A stretch of DNA of 19,674 bases from Proteobacteria bacterium UBA3588 (GCA_002376325.1 DFMR01000106.1:804-20477), one strand, 5' to 3'. Positions 1-8,064 are shown, numbered from the stretch's first letter. The notes: generated from the letters alone by a model not told the origin. Program-made: numbers and translations.

Positions 1-1017
1 TACGGTTGCCTGCGCTCCGGCGCGCAAGGGGAAGTGGAGCAGTTGTCGGCCCTGCTCAACATCCCGGTCACCTCCAGCCTCAAAGCCAAGGGCATCATCG
101 CCGAACAGTCGCCGCTGGCCCTGGGCAGTCTCGGCGTCACCTCCAGCGGCCACGCCTACCAGTACATCGTCGACAACGCCGACCTGCTGATCTTCCTCGG
201 CGCCGGCTTCAACGAACGCACCAGCTACCTATGGGACCAGACCCTGCTCAGCGGCAAGAAGATCGCGCAGGTGGATGTCGATCCGGCCCAACTGGAGAAG
301 GTGTTCCCCGCGGACCTGGCGATCCACGGCGACATCAAGGTGGTGCTGGGCGGCGTCCTCGCCTATCTCGACGGCCGCGAGACCGAGGCCGCCTCCTTCG
401 AGCGGCTGCGCGACGAGATCGAACGCTCCAAGGCCGCCGTCACCAGCGACTACGCCATCTTCCAGTCGGGCTTCGCCCTGGTGGAACACTTCTTTCATCA
501 GCTGGAACAGAGTTTCCCGCGTAACGCCGTCATCTTCGACGACAACATCATCTTCGCCCAGAACTTCCTCAACGTCGCCAACAGCAACCGCTACTTCCCC
601 AACTCCGGCATCTCCTCCCTCGGCCACGCCATCCCCGCCGCCATCGGCGCGCGCTTCGTCGAGCACAAGCCCACCTTCGCCATCCTCGGCGACGGCGGCT
701 TCCAGATGTGCTGCATGGAGATCATGACCGCGGTGAACTACGGCATACCGCTCAACGTGGTGCTGTTCAACAACGCCACCATGGGCCTGATCCGCAAGAA
801 CCAATACCAGCATTACCACCAGCGCTTCATCAGCTGCGACTTCGTCAACCCCGACTTCGAACTGCTCGCCCGCTCCTTCGGCATCAACTACCAACGGGTG
901 ACGAACGTCGCCGACGTCGACGCCCTGTTCGCCGACTGCGACCTGCACGGCGCCATCAACCTGATCGACATCGTCATCGACAAGAATCTGTTCCCCAACT
1001 ACTCGTCGAGACGATGA
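1..1017 (+). CDS. ThDP-dependent acetolactate-synthase-like enzyme (5' truncated)
   Basis: The reading frame is open from the first base, so the N-terminal part lies outside the window; 338 residues remain. They correspond to the central domain and the C-terminal pyrophosphate-binding domain of the acetolactate synthase/pyruvate decarboxylase superfamily. The ThDP-Mg motif starts with GDGG at visible residues 230-233 and ends about 25 residues later in LFNN (255-258). The preceding SSLGHAIPAAIGA stretch is also typical. In this superfamily the cofactor cleaves or forms bonds next to a 2-keto acid carbonyl. The substrate cannot be read from this fragment. The stop overlaps the next start (ATGA at 1014-1017), so the gene is translationally coupled to a glycosyltransferase-like gene. 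A role in making a sugar or acyl building block is therefore more likely than branched-chain amino acid synthesis, but that is inference from context. Confidence 0.85.
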   Translation, partial: YGCLRSGAQGEVEQLSALLNIPVTSSLKAKGIIAEQSPLALGSLGVTSSGHAYQYIVDNADLLIFLGAGFNERTSYLWDQTLLSGKKIAQVDVDPAQLEKVFPADLAIHGDIKVVLGGVLAYLDGRETEAASFERLRDEIERSKAAVTSDYAIFQSGFALVEHFFHQLEQSFPRNAVIFDDNIIFAQNFLNVANSNRYFPNSGISSLGHAIPAAIGARFVEHKPTFAILGDGGFQMCCMEIMTAVNYGIPLNVVLFNNATMGLIRKNQYQHYHQRFISCDFVNPDFELLARSFGINYQRVTNVADVDALFADCDLHGAINLIDIVIDKNLFPNYSSRR

Positions 1018-2612
1018 TGGCCGGCGCGCCCCACGACATCGTCGTCGTGATCCCGGTGGCGGACCGGCCGCAACACCTGTCCGAATGCCTCCGCAGCCTA
1101 CTCCAACTGCTGCACCGCTACCCCTACGGCGGCAAGGTGTCGGTCCTGGTGGCAGACGACAGCCGCGGCGCGGAAAACCTGGCACACCATCGCGCCATCT
1201 GCACGGAGGTCGCCGCACAAGGCCTGGCGACGCACTACTTCAGCCAGGACGAACAGCGCGCGCTGGTGACGGCGCTGCCCACCGACGCGCGCATGCAATT
1301 GACCGGCGTCATCGGCGACGGCGCAAGCTATGCACACAAGGGCGCCTCCATCACCCGCAACATCGCCTACCTGTGGCTGGCGCGGCTCCAGCGCGACGGC
1401 GCCCGGCGCCTGTTCTGGTTCATCGACAGCGACCAGGAGTTCCGCGTCAACGTCGACACCGCCGACGGCGAAGAGCAGCGCTATGACATCGACTATTGTC
1501 ATAGTCTCGATCGCATCTTCGACACCACACCGACACAGCTACTCACCGGCAAGGTGGTGGGCGATCCGCCGGTCTCGCCCGCGGTGATGGCCGGTAACTT
1601 CCTCGACGATGTCGCCGCCTTCCTCGGCGACATGGCGCGCCTCACGCCACAGGGCGCCTGCGCATTCCACGCCGCGACCCGCCACGCCGACGATGCCGCC
1701 TATCACGACATGGCCGACCTGTTCGGCTTCCGACAGGCCGACGCCTTTCGCTACCGCTGCGCCCTGGACGGAGCGCACGACAACGCCCGTTGCTGCGCCG
1801 ACTTCGCCGCCAAACTGGCCCGCTTCTTCGACGGCGAGCACCCGACGCGCCGCAGCGTCTACGAAGCGAGCGAACTGATGGCATCGGTCAAACCGGCGCG
1901 CACCGTCTACACCGGCAACTACGTATTTACCCCAGCGGTACTCGACTGGTTCATCCCCTTCGCCGACCTCAAACTGCGCATGGCCGGTCCCACTCTGGGC
2001 CGCATCGTCAAGGCCGAACTGGGCGAGCGCTTCGTCTCCGCCAACCTGCCGATGTTGCACAAGCGCACCGTGGAGAGCATCGGCCAATCCGAATTTCGCC
2101 CCGGCATCGAACGCAGCAGTGAACAGATCGATCTCTCCGGCGAATTCGAACGCCAATACTTCGGCGACGTGATGCTGTTCACCATGGAAAAGCTCACCGC
2201 CGCCGGTTATCCCGGCGCGGCATCGGACCGTGCCGCCATTGCTGCGCTGGTCGACCAGACGGAACAGGAGATGCGCGAGCGCTATGCGACCAAGCATCGC
2301 CAGATCGGCGAAAAGATTGCCCGGTTGCGCACGCTGTTCACCGAACCAGGCCATTGGTGGCAACAGGACGCAAGCCTCGCCGAGGCGCGTACACTGTTCG
2401 CCGCCTTCATCGACAACATGGACCACAACTTCGGCGATGAATCCCGCGCCTGGCAGATCATCAACGACGTCGGTCATCGTCAGACTCGCACCCAAACCAT
2501 CGTCGCAACCGTCGCCCGCTACCGCGACGACCGCAAGGTATGGCACGCTGCGCTCGCGATGGAAATGCAAAGGATATTAACCACGGGGGACACGGGGAAC
2601 CCAGGGATATGA
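1014..2612 (+). CDS. Glycosyltransferase-like protein (GT-A fold), C-terminus supplied by a repeat
   Basis: A 532-residue soluble protein starting at the ATG inside the ATGA overlap with the upstream gene; a longer upstream open frame is only the shadow of that gene. The N-terminus (VVVIPVADRPQHLSECLRSL, residues 10-29) followed by LVADDS (45-50) looks like the nucleotide-binding half of a GT2-type domain. FWFIDSD at 134-140 gives a DxD-type motif for metal and nucleotide-sugar binding. The remaining roughly 390 residues show no family I recognise. The last ten or so residues (TTGDTGNPGI) are encoded by the left arm of the inverted repeat starting at 2577, so the native C-terminus was probably altered by that insertion. 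Likely role: transfer of a sugar during polysaccharide or glycoconjugate assembly in the cytoplasm. The GT call is moderately sure; donor and acceptor are unknown. Confidence 0.7.
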   Translation: MMAGAPHDIVVVIPVADRPQHLSECLRSLLQLLHRYPYGGKVSVLVADDSRGAENLAHHRAICTEVAAQGLATHYFSQDEQRALVTALPTDARMQLTGVIGDGASYAHKGASITRNIAYLWLARLQRDGARRLFWFIDSDQEFRVNVDTADGEEQRYDIDYCHSLDRIFDTTPTQLLTGKVVGDPPVSPAVMAGNFLDDVAAFLGDMARLTPQGACAFHAATRHADDAAYHDMADLFGFRQADAFRYRCALDGAHDNARCCADFAAKLARFFDGEHPTRRSVYEASELMASVKPARTVYTGNYVFTPAVLDWFIPFADLKLRMAGPTLGRIVKAELGERFVSANLPMLHKRTVESIGQSEFRPGIERSSEQIDLSGEFERQYFGDVMLFTMEKLTAAGYPGAASDRAAIAALVDQTEQEMRERYATKHRQIGEKIARLRTLFTEPGHWWQQDASLAEARTLFAAFIDNMDHNFGDESRAWQIINDVGHRQTRTQTIVATVARYRDDRKVWHAALAMEMQRILTTGDTGNPGI

Positions 2613-2710
2613 ATGTACAATGTTTCACAAACCTTCAAGTAGTACCGGATATCCGTTCCGATATTCTTGGCAATAGATATCCCCGTGCTCCCCGTGTCCC
2701 CCGTGGTTAA
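2577..2710. repeat. 134-bp long-armed inverted repeat (MITE-like)
   Basis: The outer 22 bases of the left arm (2577-2598, beginning TTAACCACGGGGGACAC) are an exact reverse complement of the right arm (2689-2710, ending GTGTCCCCCGTGGTTAA). The next 12 bases inward still match at about 9 positions, ending in GGGATAT on the left and ATATCCCC on the right. The arms are thus about 34 bp around a 66-bp centre that holds no gene. Both outer ends read TTAA, which could be part of the repeat or a duplicated target. The element sits between the glycosyltransferase and sulfotransferase genes and overlaps the 3' end of the former. The arms could also fold in RNA and act as a terminator or processing site. 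Confidence 0.85.
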
Positions 2711-2725
2711 ACGAGCTTCTACTGA

Positions 2726-3268
2726 ATGAACATCTTCATCCTTAACACCGGCCGCTGCGGTTCGACCACCTTCATCGAGGCGTGCCGCCACATCACCAAC
2801 TTCAGCGCCGGCCACGAGAGCCGCATCCAACTCCTCGGCCGCGAGCGCCTCGCCTATCCCGCCAACCACATCGAAGCCGACAACCGCCTCTCCTGGCTGC
2901 TCGGCCGCCTCGACGCCGCCTACGGCGACGACGCCTGTTACGTCCACCTCACCCGCGACCGCGCACAGGTCGCCGCCAGTTTCGCCAAACGGATGGAATT
3001 CGGCATCATGAAGGCCTACTGGGAGGGGGTGTTGCTGCACGAAGAACAACCCGAAGCATCCGCCCTCGCCGCCGCCAACGACTATATCGACACCGTCGAG
3101 GCCAATATAGCGCTGTTCCTCAAGGACAAGAGCAACACGCTGGAATTCCGGTTGGAGACGGCGAAGGAGGATTTTCGCCGGTTCTGGGAATGGATAGGCG
3201 CTGCCGGCGATCTCGATAAGGCCGTGGCCGAATGGGCTGTGCACCATAACGCATCAACCGAAACCTGA
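2726..3268 (+). CDS. Small sulfotransferase-like protein
   Basis: A 180-residue protein with the two PAPS-contact motifs of the sulfotransferase fold. The N-terminal 5'-phosphosulfate loop is FILNTGRCGSTTF (residues 4-16) after a hydrophobic strand. The 3'-phosphate motif is YVHLTRDRAQVAASF (72-86), with Arg77 and Ser85 in the expected places. It is short, since many family members have 200-300 residues, and the C-terminal part is minimal. Start chosen at the ATG that places the phosphate loop right at the N-terminus. It lies 15 bp beyond the inverted repeat, downstream of a glycosyltransferase-like gene, which suggests sulfation of a glycan or glycolipid. Acceptor unknown; another P-loop activity with the same fold is a less likely alternative. 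Confidence 0.7.
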   Translation: MNIFILNTGRCGSTTFIEACRHITNFSAGHESRIQLLGRERLAYPANHIEADNRLSWLLGRLDAAYGDDACYVHLTRDRAQVAASFAKRMEFGIMKAYWEGVLLHEEQPEASALAAANDYIDTVEANIALFLKDKSNTLEFRLETAKEDFRRFWEWIGAAGDLDKAVAEWAVHHNASTET

Positions 3269-3275
3269 AATCGAT

Positions 3276-3306
3276 GTAGGGTGCAGCGAGGAACGAACCG
3301 CATAGA
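3276..3306. repeat. Probable dispersed intergenic repeat fragment (GTAGGGTGC type)
   Basis: Just after the sulfotransferase stop, the stretch GTAGGGTGCAGCGAGGAACG followed by AACCGCATAG resembles the GTAGGGTGC...GCACC intergenic repeats I recall from many proteobacterial genomes. Only one half is recognisable and no second copy is seen in this window, so the call is tentative. Confidence 0.3.
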
Positions 3307-3388
3307 TCGCGACATCAATGTCAATTGACGACGATCGAATAGCGCCGCACGCATATCTCAAGCGGCGATCGATTCTTCAAATCGCGGA

Positions 3389-3417
3389 CGGTGCGGCTCG
3401 CGCAACGAGCCGCACCG
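3389..3417. terminator. GC-rich hairpin between convergent genes
   Basis: CGGTGCGGCTCG (3389-3400) pairs exactly with CGAGCCGCACCG (3406-3417) across the 5-base loop CGCAA, giving a 12-bp stem. It lies between the convergent sulfotransferase gene (+) and the exported-protein gene (-), where a bidirectional terminator is expected. No T-run follows on either strand, so it is not a textbook intrinsic terminator and may act with Rho or in RNA stability. Confidence 0.45.
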
Positions 3418-3434
3418 CTGAGCGCAATCAAGCA

Positions 3435-3860
3435 TCAATTACCCGGCGCGCCGCCGTTAGGCCCCCCATACGCTCCTCCGGCGGGACCATTGCCAGGTCT
3501 GCCACCGGGTCCGCCTCCAAAACCGCCGTTAGGACTGCCCGGCCGACGCATCCGGTCATGCGAGAACATGGCGTTCGCCTTTTGACGCAGCTGAGCCCCC
3601 GCCGACCGCTCCTGCATGCCGCATTCGCGCAAGGCCCGAAAATCGGCGGCGGCCTGCATGCAGTTCAGCCCATTTTGCACAATGGCAAGACTTTCCTTAT
3701 GCAGCTCGACCATCTCTTTCTTGAGTTGCTGGAAGTTGCGTTGCGGCGGCACCGGCTGGCCCCCGCCAGGTCCGGCATCGGCAGCACAGGCATAGCCGGT
3801 GAAAGTCAGGCAGGCGCCTGCCAGAACGGCGGTCGTCAGAATACGGTTAACCTTGGCCAT
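3435..3860 (-). CDS. Exported protein with Gly/Pro/Asn-rich tail, function unknown
   Basis: I do not recognise the family. The chosen ATG at 3860 gives 141 residues beginning MAKVNRILTTAVLAGACLTF, a signal peptide ending near YACAADA; AGGGGG lies about 8 bases upstream as ribosome binding site. A longer frame to 3917 would bury the signal peptide. The mature part has a charged, helix-prone core (roughly NFQQLKKEMVELHKESLAIV) with two cysteines, LNCMQ and RECGM, which could form a disulfide in the periplasm. The last 35 residues are a low-complexity tail of Gly, Pro and Asn (GGFGGGPGGRPGNGPAGGAYG). It stands alone, converging on the sulfotransferase gene, and is unlikely to belong to the glycan operons. 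Confidence 0.7.
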   Translation of the reverse strand: MAKVNRILTTAVLAGACLTFTGYACAADAGPGGGQPVPPQRNFQQLKKEMVELHKESLAIVQNGLNCMQAAADFRALRECGMQERSAGAQLRQKANAMFSHDRMRRPGSPNGGFGGGPGGRPGNGPAGGAYGGPNGGAPGN

Positions 3861-3906
3861 CAATGTTTCCCCCTGGTTGATAAGTAACTGAACGCTCCCG
3901 TTCGTG

Positions 3907-3936
3907 ATAATCCCCAAATTCCGCCCAAACTGTCCA
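3907..3936 (-). promoter_or_regulatory. Candidate sigma-70 promoter of the exported-protein gene
   Basis: Reading the - strand, TGGACA (3936-3931, 5 of 6 bases of the -35 consensus) is followed after 18 bases by GATTAT (3912-3907, 4 of 6 of the -10 consensus). Transcription would start near 3900 and leave a leader of about 40 bases before the ATG at 3860. This comes from inspection by eye only. Confidence 0.35.
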
Positions 3937-4092
3937 ACACTCCATCACAAAATATCAAGCGGTGGATATCAGCGCTCTCCTTTAATGCGGTGCGCTAACA
4001 ATCTGCGTACACCTACGAGGTGAGGCATACTTGGAGAGAAAACCCTTTCAGAGAATCTGCCGGGGATCGCTCACTGGTGTCGGCAGCGCCGT

Positions 4093-4710
4093 TCAGCTTT
4101 GGCCTATGCGCAGGACCGCACACCCGCGTTCATTGCCGATGTACTCCTGCTCGATCGCTGGAAACTCCTTCTGCCACATGCCGACCAGTTCCCGCTCGTC
4201 CGGCCGCGCCGCGTCGTCCATGAATACCGTACAACCCGCGGCGAGCCGGTCGAACAGCAGCGGCAGGGCCGGATAGCGCGAGTGGCGCTGGATGAAACCG
4301 GGCGGGCCGTCGATCACCAGCATGTCGATGTCGATCGCCGCCAGGTCATCGAGGGCGTACCACTGGAAGTCGCGGCCGTTGACCGCTTGCATGGCCAGCG
4401 GCGCATCGATGACTGTGGAGAAGGCATCCAGGCCGGAGCCGGCTAGCGCGTCGCGCGTCTGGGCGGCGAACTCGGCGCCGTTTTCCAGGCTGAACAGCCG
4501 GCCGCCGTCGTTGACGGCGCAACAGCGGGCCAGCATCACGGTGGTGAGGCCGCTGCCGCACTCGACGATGGTCGCCGGTTTATGGGTCAGCGCGTGCTCG
4601 ACAATGAGTTCCAGGAAGTCGGGGGCGGCCGACCACTTGGGCGTATAGGGAATGATGCCGACGTCGAGACCGAGACGGTCGCACAACGGCTGATAGGCTT
4701 CGATGCTCAT
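4093..4710 (-). CDS. Class I SAM-dependent methyltransferase-like protein
   Basis: A 205-residue cytoplasmic protein with a Rossmann-type methyltransferase layout. TIVECGSGLTTVMLA is motif I (SAM-binding glycine loop). FSLENGAEFAAQT follows as the acidic second strand. DIDMLVIDGPPG is the strand-4 region with the DGPPG signature often seen in the Methyltransf_24 group. TVFMDDAARPDE comes after it. The ATG at 4710 overlaps the upstream stop as ATGA; a GTG three codons earlier (4719) is the alternative. Coupling to a UDP-sugar dehydrogenase suggests O- or N-methylation of a sugar or glycolipid, but the acceptor cannot be read from the sequence. The fold assignment is fairly sure, the substrate is not. 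Confidence 0.75.
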   Translation of the reverse strand: MSIEAYQPLCDRLGLDVGIIPYTPKWSAAPDFLELIVEHALTHKPATIVECGSGLTTVMLARCCAVNDGGRLFSLENGAEFAAQTRDALAGSGLDAFSTVIDAPLAMQAVNGRDFQWYALDDLAAIDIDMLVIDGPPGFIQRHSRYPALPLLFDRLAAGCTVFMDDAARPDERELVGMWQKEFPAIEQEYIGNERGCAVLRIGQS

Positions 4711-5993
4711 AGGCGCCACAGGATATGGCCGGCACCGCGGATGGCGTCGGCGTTGAAGCTGGATTTGACGTCGACGAAAACGCCACCCGGCTTTAGATGT
4801 TCGATAATCGTGTTCAGCGTCATGTCGTGGTAGGCGCGATGATTGACCGCGGCGACGACGGCGTCGGCCTGCTGCGGCAATTGCTCCCAGGGAACAAGGG
4901 CGATGCCGTATTCGCGTTGCGCATCCGCGGCAACGGCGATGGGGTCGTGAACGCTCACCTCGCAGCCGAAATCGGCCAGCTCACGGACGATGTCGGCCAC
5001 CTTGGAGTTGCGGATGTCGGGGCAGTTCTCCTTGAAGGTAAGCCCGAGCACGACGACGCGGGCGCCCTTTACCTGAGTTCCGCCCTTGATCATCTGCTTC
5101 ACCGTCTGCTGCGCCACGTAGGCGGCCATGTGGTCGTTGATGCGCCGCCCGGCTAGGATCACCTCGGGATGGTGTCCCACCATGTCGGCCTTATGCGCCA
5201 AATAATAGGGGTCGACACCGATGCAGTGGCCGCCCACCAGACCGGGGCGGAACGGCAGGAAATTCCATTTGGTGCCCGCCGCCTCCAGCACCTCCAGGGT
5301 ATCGATGCCGAGACGATCGAAGATCAGCGCCAGTTCGTTCATCAGCGCAATGTTGAGATCGCGCTGGGTGTTTTCGATCACTTTGGCCGCCTCCGCCACC
5401 TTGATGCTGCTGGCACGGTGGACGCCGGCCGCCACCACCGTTTCGTAGAGGGCCGCGACCCGTTCCAGAGTCTCGGGCGAGTCGCCCGCGACGACCTTGA
5501 GGGTGTTGGTAAGGGTGTGCTGATTGTCGCCGGGATTGATCCGTTCGGGGGAATAGCCGACAAAAAAATCTGTCTGCCACTTCATGCCCGAGGCCCGCTC
5601 CAGGACGGGAATGCAGATATCCTCGGTGGCGCCGGGATAGACCGTCGACTCGTAGATCACGGTAGCGCCGTGCTTCAGATGCCTGCCGACCGTTTCCGAC
5701 GCCTCGATCAGCGGCGTGAAGTCGGGCTGGGTGGCTGCATCCACCGGAGTCGGCACCGTGATCAGCACAAAGTCGGCCCGCGCCAGCAGCGAAGGATCGG
5801 AGGTGCAGGTCAGCTGTGACGCACGACTCAACTCCGCCGCGCTCATCTCGCCGGTCGGATCGCAATGTTCCCGATAGCGCTCGACCTTCGTCTCCGCACA
5901 ATCATAGCCGATGGTCTCCCCGTGTCGGCCGAAGGCCACGGCGAGGGGCAATCCCACATATCCCAAACCGACAACGGCGACGACACTGTTCAT
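4707..5993 (-). CDS. tviB: UDP-sugar 6-dehydrogenase, TviB/WbpA type (UDP-GlcNAc or UDP-GalNAc)
   Basis: A 428-residue, full-length member of the UDP-glucose/UDP-ManNAc dehydrogenase family, which oxidises the C6 hydroxyl of a UDP-sugar to a carboxylate with two NAD+. The N-terminal NAD-binding motif is GLGYVG (residues 9-14). YSPERINPGD (147-156) and the catalytic cysteine in GGHCIGVDPYYL (Cys257) match the subgroup acting on UDP-HexNAc (TviB, WbpA) better than plain UDP-glucose dehydrogenase. VLGLTFKENCPDIRNSK in the C-terminal domain is also diagnostic. Start placed at the ATG at 5993, which puts the NAD loop at the N-terminus; an in-frame start at 6023 would add ten unlikely residues. It is followed by a coupled methyltransferase and provides a uronic-acid-type donor for polysaccharide or O-antigen. 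Confidence 0.9.
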   Translation of the reverse strand: MNSVVAVVGLGYVGLPLAVAFGRHGETIGYDCAETKVERYREHCDPTGEMSAAELSRASQLTCTSDPSLLARADFVLITVPTPVDAATQPDFTPLIEASETVGRHLKHGATVIYESTVYPGATEDICIPVLERASGMKWQTDFFVGYSPERINPGDNQHTLTNTLKVVAGDSPETLERVAALYETVVAAGVHRASSIKVAEAAKVIENTQRDLNIALMNELALIFDRLGIDTLEVLEAAGTKWNFLPFRPGLVGGHCIGVDPYYLAHKADMVGHHPEVILAGRRINDHMAAYVAQQTVKQMIKGGTQVKGARVVVLGLTFKENCPDIRNSKVADIVRELADFGCEVSVHDPIAVAADAQREYGIALVPWEQLPQQADAVVAAVNHRAYHDMTLNTIIEHLKPGGVFVDVKSSFNADAIRGAGHILWRL

Positions 5994-6233
5994 GGCAGAC
6001 CACTGAGAGAAGATTGCCGTCATTCTACTGAAATGCGTCCGTTGCGTGAACGGCTATGACCGCGCGTAACGAACGTCAAAAGAGCCGAGATCGCCACGCA
6101 GACACGCGAATGCGGCAGCCGCTGCCGCGAGGAGGCAACGGAGGGATTTGTTCAAGATACGATGGTATTACGTACTTCCATGCCGTTAACACTGCGTCTT
6201 CGCCGGCTCCTGTCCCGCAGCCAGCCGCTGCGA
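5994..6233. other. Intergenic stretch without a recognised gene
   Basis: A 240-base gap between the dehydrogenase start and the end of the next - strand gene. Short open frames on the + strand here show no recognisable motif or ribosome binding site. The promoter of the dehydrogenase-methyltransferase pair should lie in it, but I see no convincing -35/-10 pair. Confidence 0.5.
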
Positions 6234-6665
6234 TCACGCCGGCCTGCTCTTTTGCAGCAGCCGCAGGTAACCGCCCAATAGCGCGAAAACGGCGCTGGAG
6301 AACAGTGTCACCACCGCCATCGGCAACGAGCCGGCTTCATAACCGAGCGCGATCGAGTAGATGCCGATGGCGACGCAGAGAAACGACGACAACACACCGT
6401 TAAGCAACTCGTCATGTTTGGCCAGCCGCGCCGCCACGTAACCGCCGAGGATCGAGCAGCCCACGCCGGTCGCCGCCTGCACCAGACGCAGCGGCCAATG
6501 GTCGTGAATGGCGGCCATGATCTCCACCGACATGCGGCCGGGCGGCAGGTGCGACAAGCCGAATGCGGCGATCACATACACGATCAGCGGCACAGCGAGA
6601 ACGTTGGTCGCCACGATATCCGTAATCCCGCCGACGAAAACCCCTTTGAACGATACCTTGCCCAT
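6234..6665 (-). CDS. Small multi-pass membrane protein, function unknown
   Basis: A 143-residue hydrophobic protein with about four membrane segments: residues around VFVGGITDIVATNVLAVPLIVYVIAAF, LVQAATGVGCSILGGYVAARL, LLNGVLSSFLCVAIGIYSIAL and MAVVTLFSSAVFALLGGYLRLL. The ATG at 6665 was chosen because GGAGAAG sits directly upstream with ideal spacing (GGAG, five bases, ATG). Earlier in-frame starts up to 6731 add a polar leader that looks non-coding. No catalytic or transport motif is visible. It is transcribed away from the divergent MFS gene and may share that promoter region. Confidence 0.65.
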   Translation of the reverse strand: MGKVSFKGVFVGGITDIVATNVLAVPLIVYVIAAFGLSHLPPGRMSVEIMAAIHDHWPLRLVQAATGVGCSILGGYVAARLAKHDELLNGVLSSFLCVAIGIYSIALGYEAGSLPMAVVTLFSSAVFALLGGYLRLLQKSRPA

Positions 6666-6667
6666 CA

Positions 6668-6674
6668 CTTCTCC
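6668..6674 (-). promoter_or_regulatory. Ribosome binding site that decides the start of the small membrane protein
   Basis: GGAGAAG on the - strand, two bases before the ATG at 6665 (five bases counted from GGAG). This favours the 143-residue form over longer in-frame starts. Confidence 0.6.
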
Positions 6675-6840
6675 CATGCGCCGCGCCGCCTGCGACCCGA
6701 ACCCGTCCGTCAGCGTAAAATGCGGACACATTCTTACATAAATTAACCAATGAATGGTCCCGCGTCACAGCTCTTCTAAAATCCCGGGCGCGGGAATATC
6801 CTAGCGCGTCGTCCTCACCACACAAGAGCCCTTGCGCGCC

Positions 6841-8064
6841 ATGTCCGCCACAGTTTCGCAGAGCACTCACGCAGACGCGACCCGTTTCTCGGTCCTTTCG
6901 GCGATCAGTTTCTCCCATTTTCTCAACGACATGATGCAGTCGCTGATGCTGGCGATCTACCCGCTGTTCAAAGCGGAATTTCAGCTCAGCTTCGCCCAGA
7001 TCGGTCTGATCACCCTGACTTATCAGTTCACCGCCTCGCTGCTGCAACCGCTGGTGGGCTATTACACCGATCGCCGCCCGCAACCGTTTTCGCTCGCCAT
7101 CGGCATGGGCTGCACCCTCGCCGGTCTGATCACCCTGTCGTTGGCGCCCAGCTTTCCCGTGCTGTTGCTGGCCGCCGCGTTGGTGGGGACCGGCTCGTCG
7201 GTGTTCCATCCCGAATCGTCGCGGGTCGCGCGCATGGCCTCCGGCGGCCGTCACGGTCTGGCTCAATCCATCTTTCAGGTCGGCGGCAACGCCGGCAGTG
7301 CGGCCGGCCCGCTGCTGGCCGCCTGGGTCGTGCTGCCGCACGGACAGCGCAGCATCGCCTGGTTTTCGGCGGCCGCACTGCTGGCGATGATCGTGCTCAC
7401 CGGCGTCGGCCGCTGGTACCGCCACCAGCACCGCAAGCCGAAGACGGCCGCGGCGCCCGTAGCCAACCCGCTGCCGCCGCGTCAGGTAGCGCTTAGTCTG
7501 GCGGTGCTGCTGTCACTGATCTTCTCCAAGTTCTTTTATATGGCCAGCATCACCAGCTACCTGATCTTCTACCTGATGCACCAGTTTCACATCAGCACCC
7601 GATTGGCGCAGTACCACCTGTTCTTCTTTCTGTTCGCGGTGGCGGCCGGCACCCTGTTGGGCGGCCCCATCGGCGACCGTATCGGCCGTCGCCAGGTGAT
7701 CTGGGTCTCGATCCTGGGCATCACGCCGTTCACCCTGGCGCTCCCTTATGTCGGACTCGGCGCCTCGGCGCTACTGACGATCATCATCGGTTTCGTGCTG
7801 GCGTCGGCCTTCCCGGCAATGGTGGTTTATGGCCAGGAGCTGATCCCCGGCAAGGTCGGCACCATCTCCGGCCTGTTCTTCGGACTCGCCTTCGGACTAG
7901 GCGGCATCGGCGCGGCGATCCTCGGCCAGCTCGCCGACCACTGGGGCATTGTCGCCGTCTACAAGATCTGTTCGTTCCTGCCGCTGATCGGATTGCTGGC
8001 GGTATTTCTGCCGGAGCTGCATCCGCAGCGCGCCAAGCCTGCCGCCACCACCGCAGCCGCCTGA
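6841..8064 (+). CDS. fsr: MFS transporter, fosmidomycin-resistance (Fsr) type
   Basis: A 407-residue inner-membrane protein with about twelve hydrophobic segments. It opens with a short polar leader and then FSVLSAISFSHFLNDMMQSLMLAIYPLFK, the hallmark N-terminus of Fsr-type proteins, in which the SHFLND stretch is typical. Loop motifs YYTDRRPQ after segment 2 and GGPIGDRIGRRQ between segments 8 and 9 are MFS A-type loops. FHPESSRVARMASGGRHGLAQSIFQVGGNAGSA is also characteristic. The ATG at 6841 was preferred to a TTG at 6832. Fsr exports fosmidomycin in E. coli by proton antiport; the natural substrate here is unknown. It converges on the hydrogenase operon but has no visible link to it. Confidence 0.85.
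   Translation: MSATVSQSTHADATRFSVLSAISFSHFLNDMMQSLMLAIYPLFKAEFQLSFAQIGLITLTYQFTASLLQPLVGYYTDRRPQPFSLAIGMGCTLAGLITLSLAPSFPVLLLAAALVGTGSSVFHPESSRVARMASGGRHGLAQSIFQVGGNAGSAAGPLLAAWVVLPHGQRSIAWFSAAALLAMIVLTGVGRWYRHQHRKPKTAAAPVANPLPPRQVALSLAVLLSLIFSKFFYMASITSYLIFYLMHQFHISTRLAQYHLFFFLFAVAAGTLLGGPIGDRIGRRQVIWVSILGITPFTLALPYVGLGASALLTIIIGFVLASAFPAMVVYGQELIPGKVGTISGLFFGLAFGLGGIGAAILGQLADHWGIVAVYKICSFLPLIGLLAVFLPELHPQRAKPAATTAAA

Noticed and set aside
3318..3887. A 189-codon + strand frame opposite the exported-protein gene
   Set aside because: The - strand has a signal peptide and ribosome binding site; the + strand product has no recognisable feature and would span the 3389-3417 hairpin.
6056..6403. 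Short + strand open frames after the dehydrogenase gene
   Set aside because: No ribosome binding site, no motif, basic low-complexity composition, and overlap with the membrane-protein gene on the other strand.
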